Source: Prauserella rugosa (GTDB taxonomy: Bacteria; Actinomycetota; Actinomycetes; Mycobacteriales; Pseudonocardiaceae). From it: a stretch of DNA of 44,420 nucleotides. The DNA is taken from contig NZ_JOIJ01000031.1 of the NCBI RefSeq assembly GCF_000719975.1, forward strand, positions 1 through 44,420, read 5' to 3'. Position numbers and translations under genes: made by a program. Positions 8,638 through 18,983 of the stretch are shown piece by piece (position 1 is the stretch's first letter; the number at the start of each line of letters is the position of its first letter). The notes beneath the pieces are model-generated. The model ran no database searches. It worked only from the letters and a program-made list of their open reading frames with translations, and was not told where the DNA came from.

Positions 8638-10560
8638 GTGCGCGCGATCGGTGGGGGGCGATTGGGCCCACGAGCCTGCGCGCTCGTGTTCGCGCTCGTG
8701 GCCACGTTGGCCACCGCGTGTACGAACATGCCGCCGCCTCCCGTCGTCAGTTCCCCGGTCGCGGTGACCTCGAAGCCTGCCGCTGAGGAGCAGTCGCAGA
8801 TCGCCGTGGGCGTCGACTCGATCGGCGGTGGGTACAACCCGCACAACCTCGCCGACCAGTCGACCACCACCTCGGCGCTGGCCTCGATGTTGCTGCCGTC
8901 GGTGTTCCGGCCCGGTGCGGACGGGCGGCTCACGCTCGACGAGAGCCTGATGACCTCGGCCGAGGTGGTGGCGCACGATCCGTTCACGGTGTCCTACGAG
9001 ATCCGCCCCGAGGCCTCCTGGTCCGACGGTGCACCGATCGCCGTCGAGGACTTCGTCTACCTGTACGAGGCCATGCGCTCCGAACCGGGAGTCGTGGGCG
9101 CCGCAGGTTACCGGCTGATCTCCGAGATCCGCCCCGCCGACGGGGGCAAACGCGTGGACGTCGAGTTCTCGCAGCCGTATCCGGGCTGGCGGACGCTGTT
9201 CGACCACCTGCTGCCCGCGCACCTGCTCAAGGACGCACCCGGCGGGTGGCAGAACGCGCTCAACGACAGTTTTCCCGCCTATGGCGGCCCGTTCGCCATC
9301 ACGAGCGTCGACTCCGCGCGCGGCGAGATGGTGCTGGAACGCAACGAGCGCTACTGGGAGAAGCCGGCCACGGTCGACAAGGTCGTGCTGCGCAGGACCG
9401 ACCCGGACGGTCTCGTCAACGCCCTGCGCACCGGTACGGACCAGCTGGCTGTGCTGCGCACGGACCAGTCCGGGATGGAGCGGCTCCGTGGTCTGCGCGG
9501 CGACGTCGAGCTGTCCGAGTCGCCGAGACCCTACGTCGTCTCGACGCTGCTGCGGCCGGTCGGCGAGCTCGCCGACGACCAGGTGCGCGAAGCGGTCGGC
9601 GCCCTGCTGGACCGGGACGCGTTGATCAAGGCGGGTGCGGAGGGCGGCCCTTCGGCCTCCCACCGCGCGAGCGCCCAGGTCCGTGCTCCGTCCGATGAGG
9701 ACTACTCGGCGACCATTCCGCGCGGAGCGCCGCGCCACCCGCAGCCGAAACGGGCCGCGCAACTGTTGCGGGAGGCCGGATTCGAGCGCGAGGCGGGAAC
9801 GTGGACGCGCGACGGAAGGCCGCTGTCACTGGCGCTGGCGTCCCCCGGCGAGCAGGAACCGTACGCGTCGGTGGCCGAGGAGCTGTCCCGGCAACTGGTC
9901 GACGCCGGCATCGAGGTCCGCGACGTCGAGCCCGAGTCGGCCCGCGAGCTGTACAACCACTACCTCGCGCCGGGCGACAGCGGCGCCGACGCCATGCCGG
10001 TCGACATCGCCGTCGTGCCGCAGCCGGTCAGCGCCGACCCGGCCTCGACGCTGGCCTCGTCGTTCGGGTGCGCACCCGCAGGCGATCCCGCCAGTGGTGT
10101 CGCCGGCGACGGGGACGAGGGCACCGACGGCGATTCGGGGGAGAGCGCGCCGCCCACGTCGACGTCCCGTGAGCCGGATCGCGAAGGCGGCGGGGAAGCC
10201 GATCAGGGTGCGGAAAGTACCGAAGGTGCCGAAAACACCGAGGATGCCGAAAGCGCCGAAAGTACGGAAAGCGCGGAAGGCAACGATTCGGAGTCCGAAG
10301 AGCTGCGAAGCGCCAACGTCGCGGGGTACTGCGATCCGAGCCTGCAGCCGTTCATCGAGGACGCCCTCACCGGTGCGACACCGCTCAGCGATGCGCTCGC
10401 CACGGCGGAACCTTCGTTGTGGCACGCCGGGGTGACGATTCCGCTGTTCCAGCCCGTCGACACCGTCGCCGTCTCGACCGGGGTCGAGGGCGTGCGCACG
10501 TCCGAGCACCCCACGGACCCGTTCCGTTCGGCGGTGGACTGGACTCGCCGCAGCGGGTGA
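8638..10560 (+). CDS. lpqW: LpqW-like lipoprotein (family 5 solute-binding fold)
   Basis: A 640-residue lipoprotein, GTG start after an AAGGGGAG ribosome binding site. The signal peptide ends in the lipobox LATAC, with Cys28 as lipidation site. The rest is a peptide-binding (SBP family 5) fold: VSYEIRPEASWSDGAPI, PAYGGPFAI and VLERNERYWE are family hallmarks. Position directly after typA matches Rv1166, LpqW. LpqW is not a transporter part but controls the branching of PIM and lipoarabinomannan synthesis in mycobacteria. An acidic Glu/Ser/Thr/Ala run at about residues 490-560 interrupts the C-terminal lobe. It may be a surface loop, absent from the usual family pattern. An alternative is that it serves as a second peptide-binding protein for the neighbouring importer. 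Confidence 0.8.
   Translation: MRAIGGGRLGPRACALVFALVATLATACTNMPPPPVVSSPVAVTSKPAAEEQSQIAVGVDSIGGGYNPHNLADQSTTTSALASMLLPSVFRPGADGRLTLDESLMTSAEVVAHDPFTVSYEIRPEASWSDGAPIAVEDFVYLYEAMRSEPGVVGAAGYRLISEIRPADGGKRVDVEFSQPYPGWRTLFDHLLPAHLLKDAPGGWQNALNDSFPAYGGPFAITSVDSARGEMVLERNERYWEKPATVDKVVLRRTDPDGLVNALRTGTDQLAVLRTDQSGMERLRGLRGDVELSESPRPYVVSTLLRPVGELADDQVREAVGALLDRDALIKAGAEGGPSASHRASAQVRAPSDEDYSATIPRGAPRHPQPKRAAQLLREAGFEREAGTWTRDGRPLSLALASPGEQEPYASVAEELSRQLVDAGIEVRDVEPESARELYNHYLAPGDSGADAMPVDIAVVPQPVSADPASTLASSFGCAPAGDPASGVAGDGDEGTDGDSGESAPPTSTSREPDREGGGEADQGAESTEGAENTEDAESAESTESAEGNDSESEELRSANVAGYCDPSLQPFIEDALTGATPLSDALATAEPSLWHAGVTIPLFQPVDTVAVSTGVEGVRTSEHPTDPFRSAVDWTRRSG
10201..10290 (+). repeat. In-frame repeat run in lpqW coding an acidic stretch
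   Basis: Short imperfect GAAAGTACC/GAAAGCGCC-type units of 9-18 bases repeat about ten times and encode a run of Ala/Glu/Ser/Thr. The run keeps the frame open. Its A content is higher than the flanking coding sequence. Confidence 0.75.
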
Positions 10561-10893
10561 CCACGCGGTCACCGACCGCCGCCCCCGGAATCTTTTCGGA
10601 GGTTCGCCGCCCGCACGCGCTCGCGAACGATTACATTGCTCTCCAAACGTCGCCTGCTGGGCGGCGGATGTTTACCGAATGTAAGAAGTGGATGTCCGGG
10701 CGCTAGACGGAAGTCACCCTTTGGTCACGATCCCTAGGTAGATGGTGACTGCCAGTGGCTCGCCTTCTTAGCGTTCCTCCGCGAATGCGCCGACCGAGTG
10801 GTGGGGCGTGTCATATGCTCCGGTCAGACCGGCCGGAGGGTGTGGGCTCAGCGGGCGGACAACCGCGGGCTCAGTGCTAGGAGGGCACACGTA
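10561..10893. other. Intergenic region between lpqW and oppA
   Basis: No gene is seen in these 333 bases. They hold the nested inverted repeat at 10631-10684, a possible -10 (TATGCT, 10814-10819) without a convincing -35, and the strong oppA ribosome binding site (AGGAGGG near 10880). Confidence 0.6.
10631..10684. promoter_or_regulatory. Nested inverted repeat downstream of lpqW
   Basis: TTACATT (10631-10637) pairs with AATGTAA (10678-10684). Inside it AAAC (10645-10648) pairs with GTTT (10670-10673), and CGCC (10651-10654) with GGCG (10660-10663) around a 5-base loop. The arms are interrupted by unpaired bases, so it is not a simple terminator. It could be an operator pair, an RNA fold in the oppA leader, or the lpqW 3' end. 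Confidence 0.4.
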
Positions 10894-12648
10894 ATGAGGA
10901 GATCCAAAGCAATCTCCGCCATGTCCTTGGTGGCCGCGTCGGCGCTGGTGCTGACAGCCTGTGGTGGCGGAGGGAACTCGGACGGCCAGTCGGCCGACGT
11001 GGAGAGCATGGCCGAGGGCAAGGCCCAGAAGGGCGACGTCTTCACGCTGGCCGACGTCGAGGAGATGGACCCGGTGACGGTCGCCATCGACGACAAGTTC
11101 ACCGCGTACAACAACGACACGGCCGACGCCAACAGCTCGTACAACAACTACGTGCTGACGGCGGTGCTCGGCGGTCCGACGCTGCTGGACGGTAACAACA
11201 AGCCCCTCATCAACGGCGACCTGATGGAATCCGTCGAGGTCACCTCCGAGGACCCGTACACCGTCGAATGGAAGATCAAGGACGGCGCGAAGTGGTCCGA
11301 CGGCGAGGCATGGGACTGTGAGGACTTCTACCTCGCCTGGCTCGCGCACTCCGGCAAGGTCGACGGCTTCAACGCGGCCTCCACGACCGGCTACGAGCTG
11401 ATCCAGCAGCCGAAGTGCGAGGACGAGAAGACCTTCACGGCCGAGTTCAGCAAGCCCTACATCGACTACAAGGGTTTGTTCTCCGCAGGCGCGATCATGC
11501 CCGCGCACGTGGTGGAGAAGGAGACCGGCGTCAAGGACATCACCGCGGTGACGCCGGACTCGCCGGACGCCGAGAAGGTCGCCGAGTTCTGGGCGGGCGG
11601 TTTCAAGGGCTTCGACGAGGAGCTCATGCCCGGCTCCGGCCCGTACAAGATCAAGAGCTTCGACCGCAACTCCGGCCAGGTCGTGCTGGACAAGAACCCG
11701 GAGTGGATCGGCGCCAAGGGCGGCCCGCGTGAGGTCACGGTCCGGACGATCCCGGACACCCAGGCGATGGCCACCGCGCTCGAGAACGGCGAGGTTGACG
11801 TCGCCGCCTCGACCCAGCCGGACACCACGTCCGCCGACAAGATGAAGAGCCTGGAGTCGCAGGGTGTCGTCTACGGTTCCGCGCCGCAGCTGACCTACGA
11901 GCACCTGGACCTGAACTTCAAGCGGATCTTCTCCGACGAGGCCGCGCGCAAGGCGTTCTTCGCCGTCGTCGACCGGCAGGACATCGTCGACAAGCTGGTC
12001 AAGGGTGTGCAGCCGGACGCCGAACCGCACAACAGCATCGCGTTCTTCCAGGGTGAAGAGGGCTACGAGGACCACTACGGCGACAAGTCCGGGCAGGGCG
12101 CCGAAGAGGCCGAGAAGATCCTGCAGGAAGGTGGCTGGAAGAAGGGTTCGGACGGCATCTACGCCAAGAACGGTCAGCGGTTCTCCATCGAGATCTCGCA
12201 CAACGACAACGAGCGGCGTAAGCAGACCGTCGAGCTGATCCAGTCGGCCGCGTCCAAGGCCGGTATCGAGGTCAAGGACGACCAGGACCCCAACTTCCTG
12301 GCCGGCCGAGTCGACAAGGGCGACTACGACGTCGCGCTGTTTGGCTGGTCCTCCGAGCCATACAAGTCCACCCAGAAGGACATCTACATCACCGGTGGTG
12401 GCCAGAACTGGCAGGGCCTGAGCGACCCCGAGGTCGACAAGGCCTACGAGGCCGCGGGCAACACGCCGGACGAGGACGAGGCGAGGAAGCACTACCAGGA
12501 GGCGGACGAGGCGCTGTCGCAGACCTACGCGACGCTGCCGATCTTCGCGACGCCGTCCATGTGGGGCTTCCGGAACATCGACCGCGTGTACATGCAGTCG
12601 TACAACGGTGCGCTGTGGAACGTCGGTGAATGGGAGCCTGCCGAGTGA
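10894..12648 (+). CDS. oppA: Peptide ABC transporter substrate-binding lipoprotein
   Basis: A 584-residue binding protein of SBP family 5. ATG at 10894 follows AGGAGGG. The signal peptide ends in the lipobox VLTAC (Cys23), so it is anchored to the outer face of the membrane. Family hallmarks include VEWKIKDGAKWSDGE near residue 125, PGSGPYKIKSF and the C-terminal LPIFATPSMWGF. It should capture oligo- or dipeptides and hand them to the OppB/OppC channel encoded just downstream on the same strand. A strong hairpin after its stop separates it from the channel genes, a common way to make more binding protein than channel. Specificity (oligopeptide, dipeptide or other) is not determinable here. 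Confidence 0.92.
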   Translation: MRRSKAISAMSLVAASALVLTACGGGGNSDGQSADVESMAEGKAQKGDVFTLADVEEMDPVTVAIDDKFTAYNNDTADANSSYNNYVLTAVLGGPTLLDGNNKPLINGDLMESVEVTSEDPYTVEWKIKDGAKWSDGEAWDCEDFYLAWLAHSGKVDGFNAASTTGYELIQQPKCEDEKTFTAEFSKPYIDYKGLFSAGAIMPAHVVEKETGVKDITAVTPDSPDAEKVAEFWAGGFKGFDEELMPGSGPYKIKSFDRNSGQVVLDKNPEWIGAKGGPREVTVRTIPDTQAMATALENGEVDVAASTQPDTTSADKMKSLESQGVVYGSAPQLTYEHLDLNFKRIFSDEAARKAFFAVVDRQDIVDKLVKGVQPDAEPHNSIAFFQGEEGYEDHYGDKSGQGAEEAEKILQEGGWKKGSDGIYAKNGQRFSIEISHNDNERRKQTVELIQSAASKAGIEVKDDQDPNFLAGRVDKGDYDVALFGWSSEPYKSTQKDIYITGGGQNWQGLSDPEVDKAYEAAGNTPDEDEARKHYQEADEALSQTYATLPIFATPSMWGFRNIDRVYMQSYNGALWNVGEWEPAE

Positions 12649-12711
12649 TACCGGCAGCTCTGCCCGTTTCACACTGATGCCGTAAGCATCATCGGCTGCG
12701 CTGACGTCGAC

Positions 12712-12744
12712 GTCGGGGGCCGGACCTACCGTCCGGCCCCCGAC
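12712..12744 (+). terminator. Strong hairpin between oppA and oppB
   Basis: A perfect 14-base inverted repeat (GTCGGGGGCCGGAC / GTCCGGCCCCCGAC) with a 5-base loop, 63 bases after the oppA stop. It has no T run. It may terminate most oppA transcripts or protect their 3' ends. A CATAAT at 12807-12812 could be a separate -10 for the oppBC genes. Confidence 0.75.
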
Positions 12745-12843
12745 GCACGACGTAAGTATCTGTTCACTTCGCCGACGGTCCCACTATCGTGGCGCGAGCA
12801 GTAGCGCATAATTCCGGGCGCAGCTCGGAGTAGGAGCAAGTCG

Positions 12844-13863
12844 TTGAACCTGGTTGTCTACATCCTTCGCCGATTGGCGATCTCGATTCCGATCCTGTTC
12901 ATCGGAACCTTCCTGGTTTTCTGCATGGTCGCGGCCGCGGGTGATCCTCTCGGCGAACTGAGAACGCAGCCGGGGGTCAGTCAGGAGTCGATCAGAAACC
13001 TCGAGGCCCAGCTCGGCCTCGACATGGGCATCGTGCCGCGCTACTTCGACTGGCTCGGTGGATTCCTGACCGGCGACTGGGGCATCTCGATCGCCCAGGG
13101 CGCCAACATGCAGCCGGTGTTCCCGAAGGTGATGAGCGCCTTCGAGGTCACCATCCAGCTGGTGCTTGCCGCCGAGGTCATCGCGCTGCTGCTCGGTGTC
13201 GCCGTGGGTGTGCTGGCGGCGGTGAAGCAGTACTCGCCGATCGACTACATCGCCACGACGCTGGCGTTCCTCTTCTTCTCGATGCCGATCTTCTGTGTCG
13301 CGATCATCCTGAAGATGTACGGCATCGACCTGAACATCATGATCAACAACCTGGGTTGGGACTCGTGGCTCGGCAGCCCGTTCCTGAAGACGACCAGCCC
13401 GGAGTCGTTGAGCGGCGGGGACGGGTTCTTCGACTCGATCATCGGTTACATCGGTGGTCTGGCCCTGCCGACGCTGTCGATCATGTTCATCAGTTTCGCC
13501 GCCTACAGCCGATTCCAGCGCTCGTCGATGCTCGACACGATGAACATGGACTACGTCCGCACGGCGCAGGCCAAGGGCCTTGCCCAGTCGCGGGTGATCA
13601 TGCGCCACGCGTTCCGCAACGCGCTGATCCCGGTGACGACACTGTTCTCGGTGAACTTCGTGACGGTCGTGACCGGCGCGATCATCACCGAGAAGGTGTT
13701 CGCGTGGAACGGAATGGGCACGGTCCTCGTCGAGGCCGTGAACAAGAACGACCCGAACACGCTGATGGGCTGGATCGTGGTCATCGCTATCGCGGTGGTC
13801 GTCGCCAACCTCATCGCAGACCTGGTGTACGGCATTCTGGACCCGAGGATTCGCGTTGGCTGA
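12844..13863 (+). CDS. oppB: Peptide ABC transporter permease, OppB/DppB type
   Basis: Channel subunit of the peptide importer, 339 residues. The start is TTG at 12844, preceded by GGAGTAGGAG. The N-terminus has the standard OppB opening with an arginine pair and a first membrane segment (IPILFIGTFLVFCMV). Five further membrane segments follow. The EAA loop, which touches the ATPase, is seen as YVRTAQAKGLAQSRVIMRHAFRNALIPV (split: YVRTAQAKGL at about 237). The 3' end overlaps oppC by 8 bases. An insertion of about 40 residues after segment four (around NLGWDSWLGSPF) is common in actinobacterial members. Confidence 0.94.
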   Translation: MNLVVYILRRLAISIPILFIGTFLVFCMVAAAGDPLGELRTQPGVSQESIRNLEAQLGLDMGIVPRYFDWLGGFLTGDWGISIAQGANMQPVFPKVMSAFEVTIQLVLAAEVIALLLGVAVGVLAAVKQYSPIDYIATTLAFLFFSMPIFCVAIILKMYGIDLNIMINNLGWDSWLGSPFLKTTSPESLSGGDGFFDSIIGYIGGLALPTLSIMFISFAAYSRFQRSSMLDTMNMDYVRTAQAKGLAQSRVIMRHAFRNALIPVTTLFSVNFVTVVTGAIITEKVFAWNGMGTVLVEAVNKNDPNTLMGWIVVIAIAVVVANLIADLVYGILDPRIRVG

Positions 13864-14779
13864 CTTGAACTCGATGAGCGCCGGGACCGAATCCGGCCTT
13901 TCCGAAAGCGGTGGCGAGGCCCTGCCGGAAGCACGCAGCCAGGGCAAGATGGTGTTGCGGAAGTTCCTGCGGCACAAGCTCGCCATGACCAGCCTGGTCG
14001 TGCTGGTGCTGCTCACGCTGGCGGCGCTGATCATCCCGATCTTCTATCCGCACGGCTACTGGGACGCCGACAACCCGTCCTATGTGGAACCGAGCGCCGA
14101 CCACCTGCTGGGCACGACCCAGGTCGGCAAGGACATGCTCGCCCAGGTGCTGCGTGGCACGCAGTACTCGCTGCTGATCGCGCTGACGGTGGCGATCATC
14201 GCGACGTTGCTCGGCGTGGTCTTCGGTGCTCTCGCGGGGTACCTGCGGGGCATCACCGACTCGGCGATCTCGCGGCTGACCGACCTGTTCCTGATCGTCC
14301 CGCAGATCGCCGCCGCAGCGATCCTCGTGAAGGTCTTCGCGGGCAGCTGGTACGTCGTCGCGATCGTGCTCGCGTTGTTCGCGTGGATGCCGATCGCGAG
14401 GATCACCCGCGCCGAGGCGATGTCGCTGTCGCAACGGGAGTTCATCGAGGCGGCGCGGGCGTCCGGCGCGGGCACGGGCCGCATCGTGTTCAAGCACCTG
14501 ATCCCGAACATGGTCGGCACGATCACGGTCAACGCGACCCTCGCGGTCGCTCAGGCCGTGCTCGCCGAGGCCGCGCTGTCGTTCATCGGCCTCGGTGTGC
14601 AGATCCCCGACACCTCGCTCGGCCTGGTCATCTCGGAGAACTACGAGCAGATGCAGGGCAGGCCGTGGCTGTTCTTCGGTGCCTTCACCGTGCTGGTGCT
14701 CATCTCGCTGAGCATCAACTTCATCGGTGACGGTCTGCGCGACGCCTTCGACCCACGCCAGCGGCGCGTGAAGGCGTGA
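13856..14779 (+). CDS. oppC: Peptide ABC transporter permease, OppC/DppC type
   Basis: Second channel subunit, 307 residues. TTG at 13856 is chosen because CGAGGA lies at the right distance inside the end of oppB; TTG at 13865 and ATG at 13874 are later alternatives. An N-terminal cytoplasmic tail of about 35 residues precedes the first membrane segment (LAMTSLVVLVLLTLAAL). The DHLLGTTQVGKDML motif typical of OppC follows, then five more segments with the EAA loop (REFIEAARASGAG). It ends the plus-strand operon, followed by a strong terminator. Its ATPase partner is encoded on the opposite strand just beyond. Confidence 0.94.
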   Translation: MADLNSMSAGTESGLSESGGEALPEARSQGKMVLRKFLRHKLAMTSLVVLVLLTLAALIIPIFYPHGYWDADNPSYVEPSADHLLGTTQVGKDMLAQVLRGTQYSLLIALTVAIIATLLGVVFGALAGYLRGITDSAISRLTDLFLIVPQIAAAAILVKVFAGSWYVVAIVLALFAWMPIARITRAEAMSLSQREFIEAARASGAGTGRIVFKHLIPNMVGTITVNATLAVAQAVLAEAALSFIGLGVQIPDTSLGLVISENYEQMQGRPWLFFGAFTVLVLISLSINFIGDGLRDAFDPRQRRVKA

Positions 14780-14835
14780 ACCTCCCGCCGGAGTAGGGCG
14801 GCCGAAGGCCACCGACAACGGAACGACGCACACAC

Positions 14836-14870
14836 GCGGGCGGGGTTCGTCTCGGACGAACCCCGCCCGC
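14836..14870 (+). terminator. Terminator of the oppBC transcript
   Basis: A perfect 15-base stem (GCGGGCGGGGTTCGT / ACGAACCCCGCCCGC) with a 5-base loop, followed by TTTCGTG, 57 bases after the oppC stop. Confidence 0.88.
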
Positions 14871-14909
14871 TTTCGTGCTCTCCGGGCACGGCGGGTCCGA
14901 ACACACGAA

Positions 14910-14945
14910 AGGGGCGGTTCCTCCGACGCTGGAGGAACCGCCCCT
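14910..14945 (-). terminator. Terminator of the fused oppDF transcript
   Basis: A perfect 15-base stem (AGGGGCGGTTCCTCC / GGAGGAACCGCCCCT) with a 6-base loop. On the minus strand it is followed by TTTCGTG, the same tail as the facing terminator 39 bases away. Confidence 0.88.
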
Positions 14946-14971
14946 GGTCGTCGACGTCGGTGTCCGGCCGC

Positions 14972-16756
<1,785 letters not shown>

Positions 16757-16858
16757 CAGATGCCCTTCGCGTGCGGGTTCGGGTGCCACGGTGGGTGGTC
16801 GTGGACGTTGGCGCGAGGATAGTCGACATGCGCCGTTCGGGGGACGGGTCGAAGGAAC

Positions 16859-16873
16859 TAATCTTAGGTTGTG
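16859..16873 (+). promoter_or_regulatory. Candidate -10 element for leaderless mshB
   Basis: TAATCT (16859-16864) lies 6 bases upstream of the GTG at 16871. The only SD-like AAGGA is too far upstream, so translation probably starts at the 5' end of the message. No good -35 is seen. Confidence 0.5.
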
Positions 16874-17716
16874 ATCGCAGGCGAGGGGCCCAGGGTCGTG
16901 CTGGTGCACGCGCATCCGGACGACGAGAGCATCACGACGGGCGGCACGATCGCCCGTTACGCGGCCGAGGGTGCGCACGTGACGGTGGTGACGTGCACGC
17001 TCGGCGAGGAGGGCGAGATCATCCCGCCCGGCCTCGCCGGACTCGGCGCGTGGGCAGGCGACCAGCTGGGCGGCTACCGCTCCGGTGAGCTCGCCGCGGC
17101 GGGCGCCGCGTTGGGCTGGACCGAGCACCGCTATCTCGGCGGCATCGGGCGCTGGCGGGACTCCGGGATGGCGGGCACACCGTCCGCGGAACATCCGAGG
17201 GCCTTCACGAAGGGCGACGTCGACGAGCAGGCCGCGCAGCTGGCCGAGCTGCTCGACGAGCTGCGGCCCCAGGTCGTCGTCACCTACGACGCCCACGGCG
17301 GATACGGCCACCCGGACCACATCAGAGCCCACGACATCACGATGGCCGCGGCCCCGCCTGCGGCGTCGGTGCAGCGGGTGTTCCACACGGTCTCCTCGCG
17401 CCGCGCGACCCACGCCGGACTCGCGCGGCTGCGCGCGGCCGCCTCCACGACAGAGGCCATGCCGTTCCGGGTTCCCGGGGACGACGAACTGCCCACGACC
17501 CCGGACGAGGAGATCACCACGGTCGTGGACATCGCCGCGCACCGCTGGCGGAAGTTCGCCGCGCTGGCCGCCCACGAGACGCAGGTCAGCGTGGGACCGG
17601 ACTGCTTCGCCCTGTCCAACGGCATCGCCCAGCCCGTACCCGACGCCGAGTACTTCGTGCTGGCCGACGGTCCCGCCGACGGCTGCGAGGGCGATCTGTT
17701 CGGAGGACTGTCATGA
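16871..17716 (+). CDS. mshB: Mycothiol biosynthesis deacetylase MshB
   Basis: Zinc-dependent deacetylase of the LmbE family, 281 residues. It removes acetyl from GlcNAc-inositol, the second step to mycothiol, the main low-molecular-weight thiol of actinobacteria. Zinc and catalytic residues are visible: AHPDDES (His15, Asp17, Asp18) and GHPDHIR (His147). YDAHGGYGHPDH is a hallmark of MshB/Mca. An EEGEIIPP loop near residue 45 and the absence of the extra Mca C-terminus favour MshB. Position after lpqW and before a four-TM protein matches Rv1170-Rv1171. Probably leaderless. Its last 4 bases overlap the next gene. Confidence 0.93.
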   Translation: MIAGEGPRVVLVHAHPDDESITTGGTIARYAAEGAHVTVVTCTLGEEGEIIPPGLAGLGAWAGDQLGGYRSGELAAAGAALGWTEHRYLGGIGRWRDSGMAGTPSAEHPRAFTKGDVDEQAAQLAELLDELRPQVVVTYDAHGGYGHPDHIRAHDITMAAAPPAASVQRVFHTVSSRRATHAGLARLRAAASTTEAMPFRVPGDDELPTTPDEEITTVVDIAAHRWRKFAALAAHETQVSVGPDCFALSNGIAQPVPDAEYFVLADGPADGCEGDLFGGLS

Positions 17717-18189
17717 CCGCGTCGAGCACCCGCACTCCGCGCCCGCACGCTCGGGATTCGGCCGCGTCCGGGTCGCCGACCTCGCGGCCGCGCGCCGGCA
17801 CCGTGGCGATGCTCGTGCTGCTGTCGGTCGACGCCGTGCTGCTGGCCGTGCTCGAGCTGTTCTTCCTGCCGCTGCGCTTCGACGGGCTCGTGCTGCCGCG
17901 TCTCGGGGACGCGCCCTTCCCGATCGTCGCCCTCGTCGCCGCGGTGACCACGCCCTGGCTGGTGTCCGTCGCCGCAGGTCTGGGCAACCGCAAGCTGGGC
18001 ATGATCCCGTTGCTGGTCTGGTTGGTCACGATGCTGGTCGTCGGCGTCACCGGACCGGGCGGGGACCTCGTGCTCGTCGGGGACGCGCGTACGTTGCTGT
18101 TGCTGGCGTGCGGTGCGGTGCCCGCGGGCCTCGTCCTCGGCGGTGTGCTGGGACGCGCCGCGCGTGAGTCGACAACCGGCCGGAGGTAG
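17713..18189 (+). CDS. Conserved four-TM membrane protein (Rv1171-like by position)
   Basis: A 158-residue membrane protein, ATG overlapping the mshB stop (ATGA). A polar Ser/Arg/Thr-rich N-terminal tail of about 28 residues precedes four hydrophobic segments (LLSVDAVLLAVLEL, FPIVALVAAV, IPLLVWLVTMLVVG, TLLLLACGAV). No catalytic motif is visible. In mycobacteria a membrane protein of similar size follows mshB (Rv1171), so it is conserved in place, but its function is unknown. Translational coupling to mshB suggests a linked role or merely shared expression. Confidence 0.8.
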   Translation: MTASSTRTPRPHARDSAASGSPTSRPRAGTVAMLVLLSVDAVLLAVLELFFLPLRFDGLVLPRLGDAPFPIVALVAAVTTPWLVSVAAGLGNRKLGMIPLLVWLVTMLVVGVTGPGGDLVLVGDARTLLLLACGAVPAGLVLGGVLGRAARESTTGRR

Positions 18190-18197
18190 AGACCGAC

Positions 18198-18983
18198 ATG
18201 GGCGAGTACATCTCGGATGCGCAGGTCGTGACCGTGTTGCGGCCGTTCGTGCGGGCCGCGGGACCGCTCGTGGACGCGCTCCGTGAGAAGGACCCGTTTT
18301 CGGTGCTGGCCAGGGAGGCCGAGAACCCCGTCATCGACGAGCCGAAGGTGCGCGACCGCGTGCTGCACGGGCTGAACTCGATGAAGGTGCCCGGCACGGT
18401 GGCGTGGGCCGGGATGGACGTCGACGCGCGCACCCGGTGGTGGAAGGGCCGCGTCGGCAGGGTGACGTCACTGGTGGCGTCGGTGCCCGGCATCGCGGGC
18501 GCGCTGTCGGACCGGTTCCCCGTGCAGGACACGCTGGGGGCTGCCGGGCAGGGACTGCTGCTGTGCGCGCTGGCCGGCGAACGCGGCGTCACCGACGTCG
18601 AGACCCGTGTCCGCCTGATCGCCTCCGTGCTGTTCGAGCGGGAGATCTCGCCCGAGCTCGCGGCCGGGGCGGAGAGCGACCGGGAGGCCGAGGACGCCGA
18701 GACCGAGCGGCTCACCGAGGACCTCGACGGCGAGCGCGCCAAGGGCAGGCCCTCGATCACAGCGCTCGGCAAGGCGCTGTGGCGGCTCGGCCGCACGCTC
18801 CTCGAGATCCCAGGGGAACTGGAGAAACGGCCGCACGGACGGCTGGTGCACAAGGCCATCGGAATGCTGCCGGTCGTCGGCATGGCAGGCGACTACCTGG
18901 GCGAGCGGTCCGGGCTCAAACGCGTCGTCAAACGCGCCGATCGCTGGTTCGACCGTCAGCGCCAGAACATGAACGCCAGCTGA
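18198..18983 (+). CDS. Conserved protein of unknown function
   Basis: I do not recognise this 261-residue protein. ATG at 18198 follows GGAGGTAGAG (strong site). It looks mostly helical and soluble. Features: a hydrophobic Gly/Ala stretch near residues 88-102 (VTSLVASVPGIAGAL), another at 113-124, a charged segment of about 25 residues rich in Glu/Asp/Arg at 154-180, and a C-terminus with a short hydrophobic turn (GMLPVVGMAGDYLG) and basic end. It is 8 bases from the preceding membrane protein gene, so likely in the mshB operon. Its last 28 bases overlap the converging M50 protease gene. Confidence 0.75.
   Translation: MGEYISDAQVVTVLRPFVRAAGPLVDALREKDPFSVLAREAENPVIDEPKVRDRVLHGLNSMKVPGTVAWAGMDVDARTRWWKGRVGRVTSLVASVPGIAGALSDRFPVQDTLGAAGQGLLLCALAGERGVTDVETRVRLIASVLFEREISPELAAGAESDREAEDAETERLTEDLDGERAKGRPSITALGKALWRLGRTLLEIPGELEKRPHGRLVHKAIGMLPVVGMAGDYLGERSGLKRVVKRADRWFDRQRQNMNAS

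Noticed and set aside
10768..12672. A 634-codon minus-strand open frame
   Set aside because: Shadow of oppA. The plus strand has a lipobox, binding-protein hallmarks and a strong ribosome binding site.
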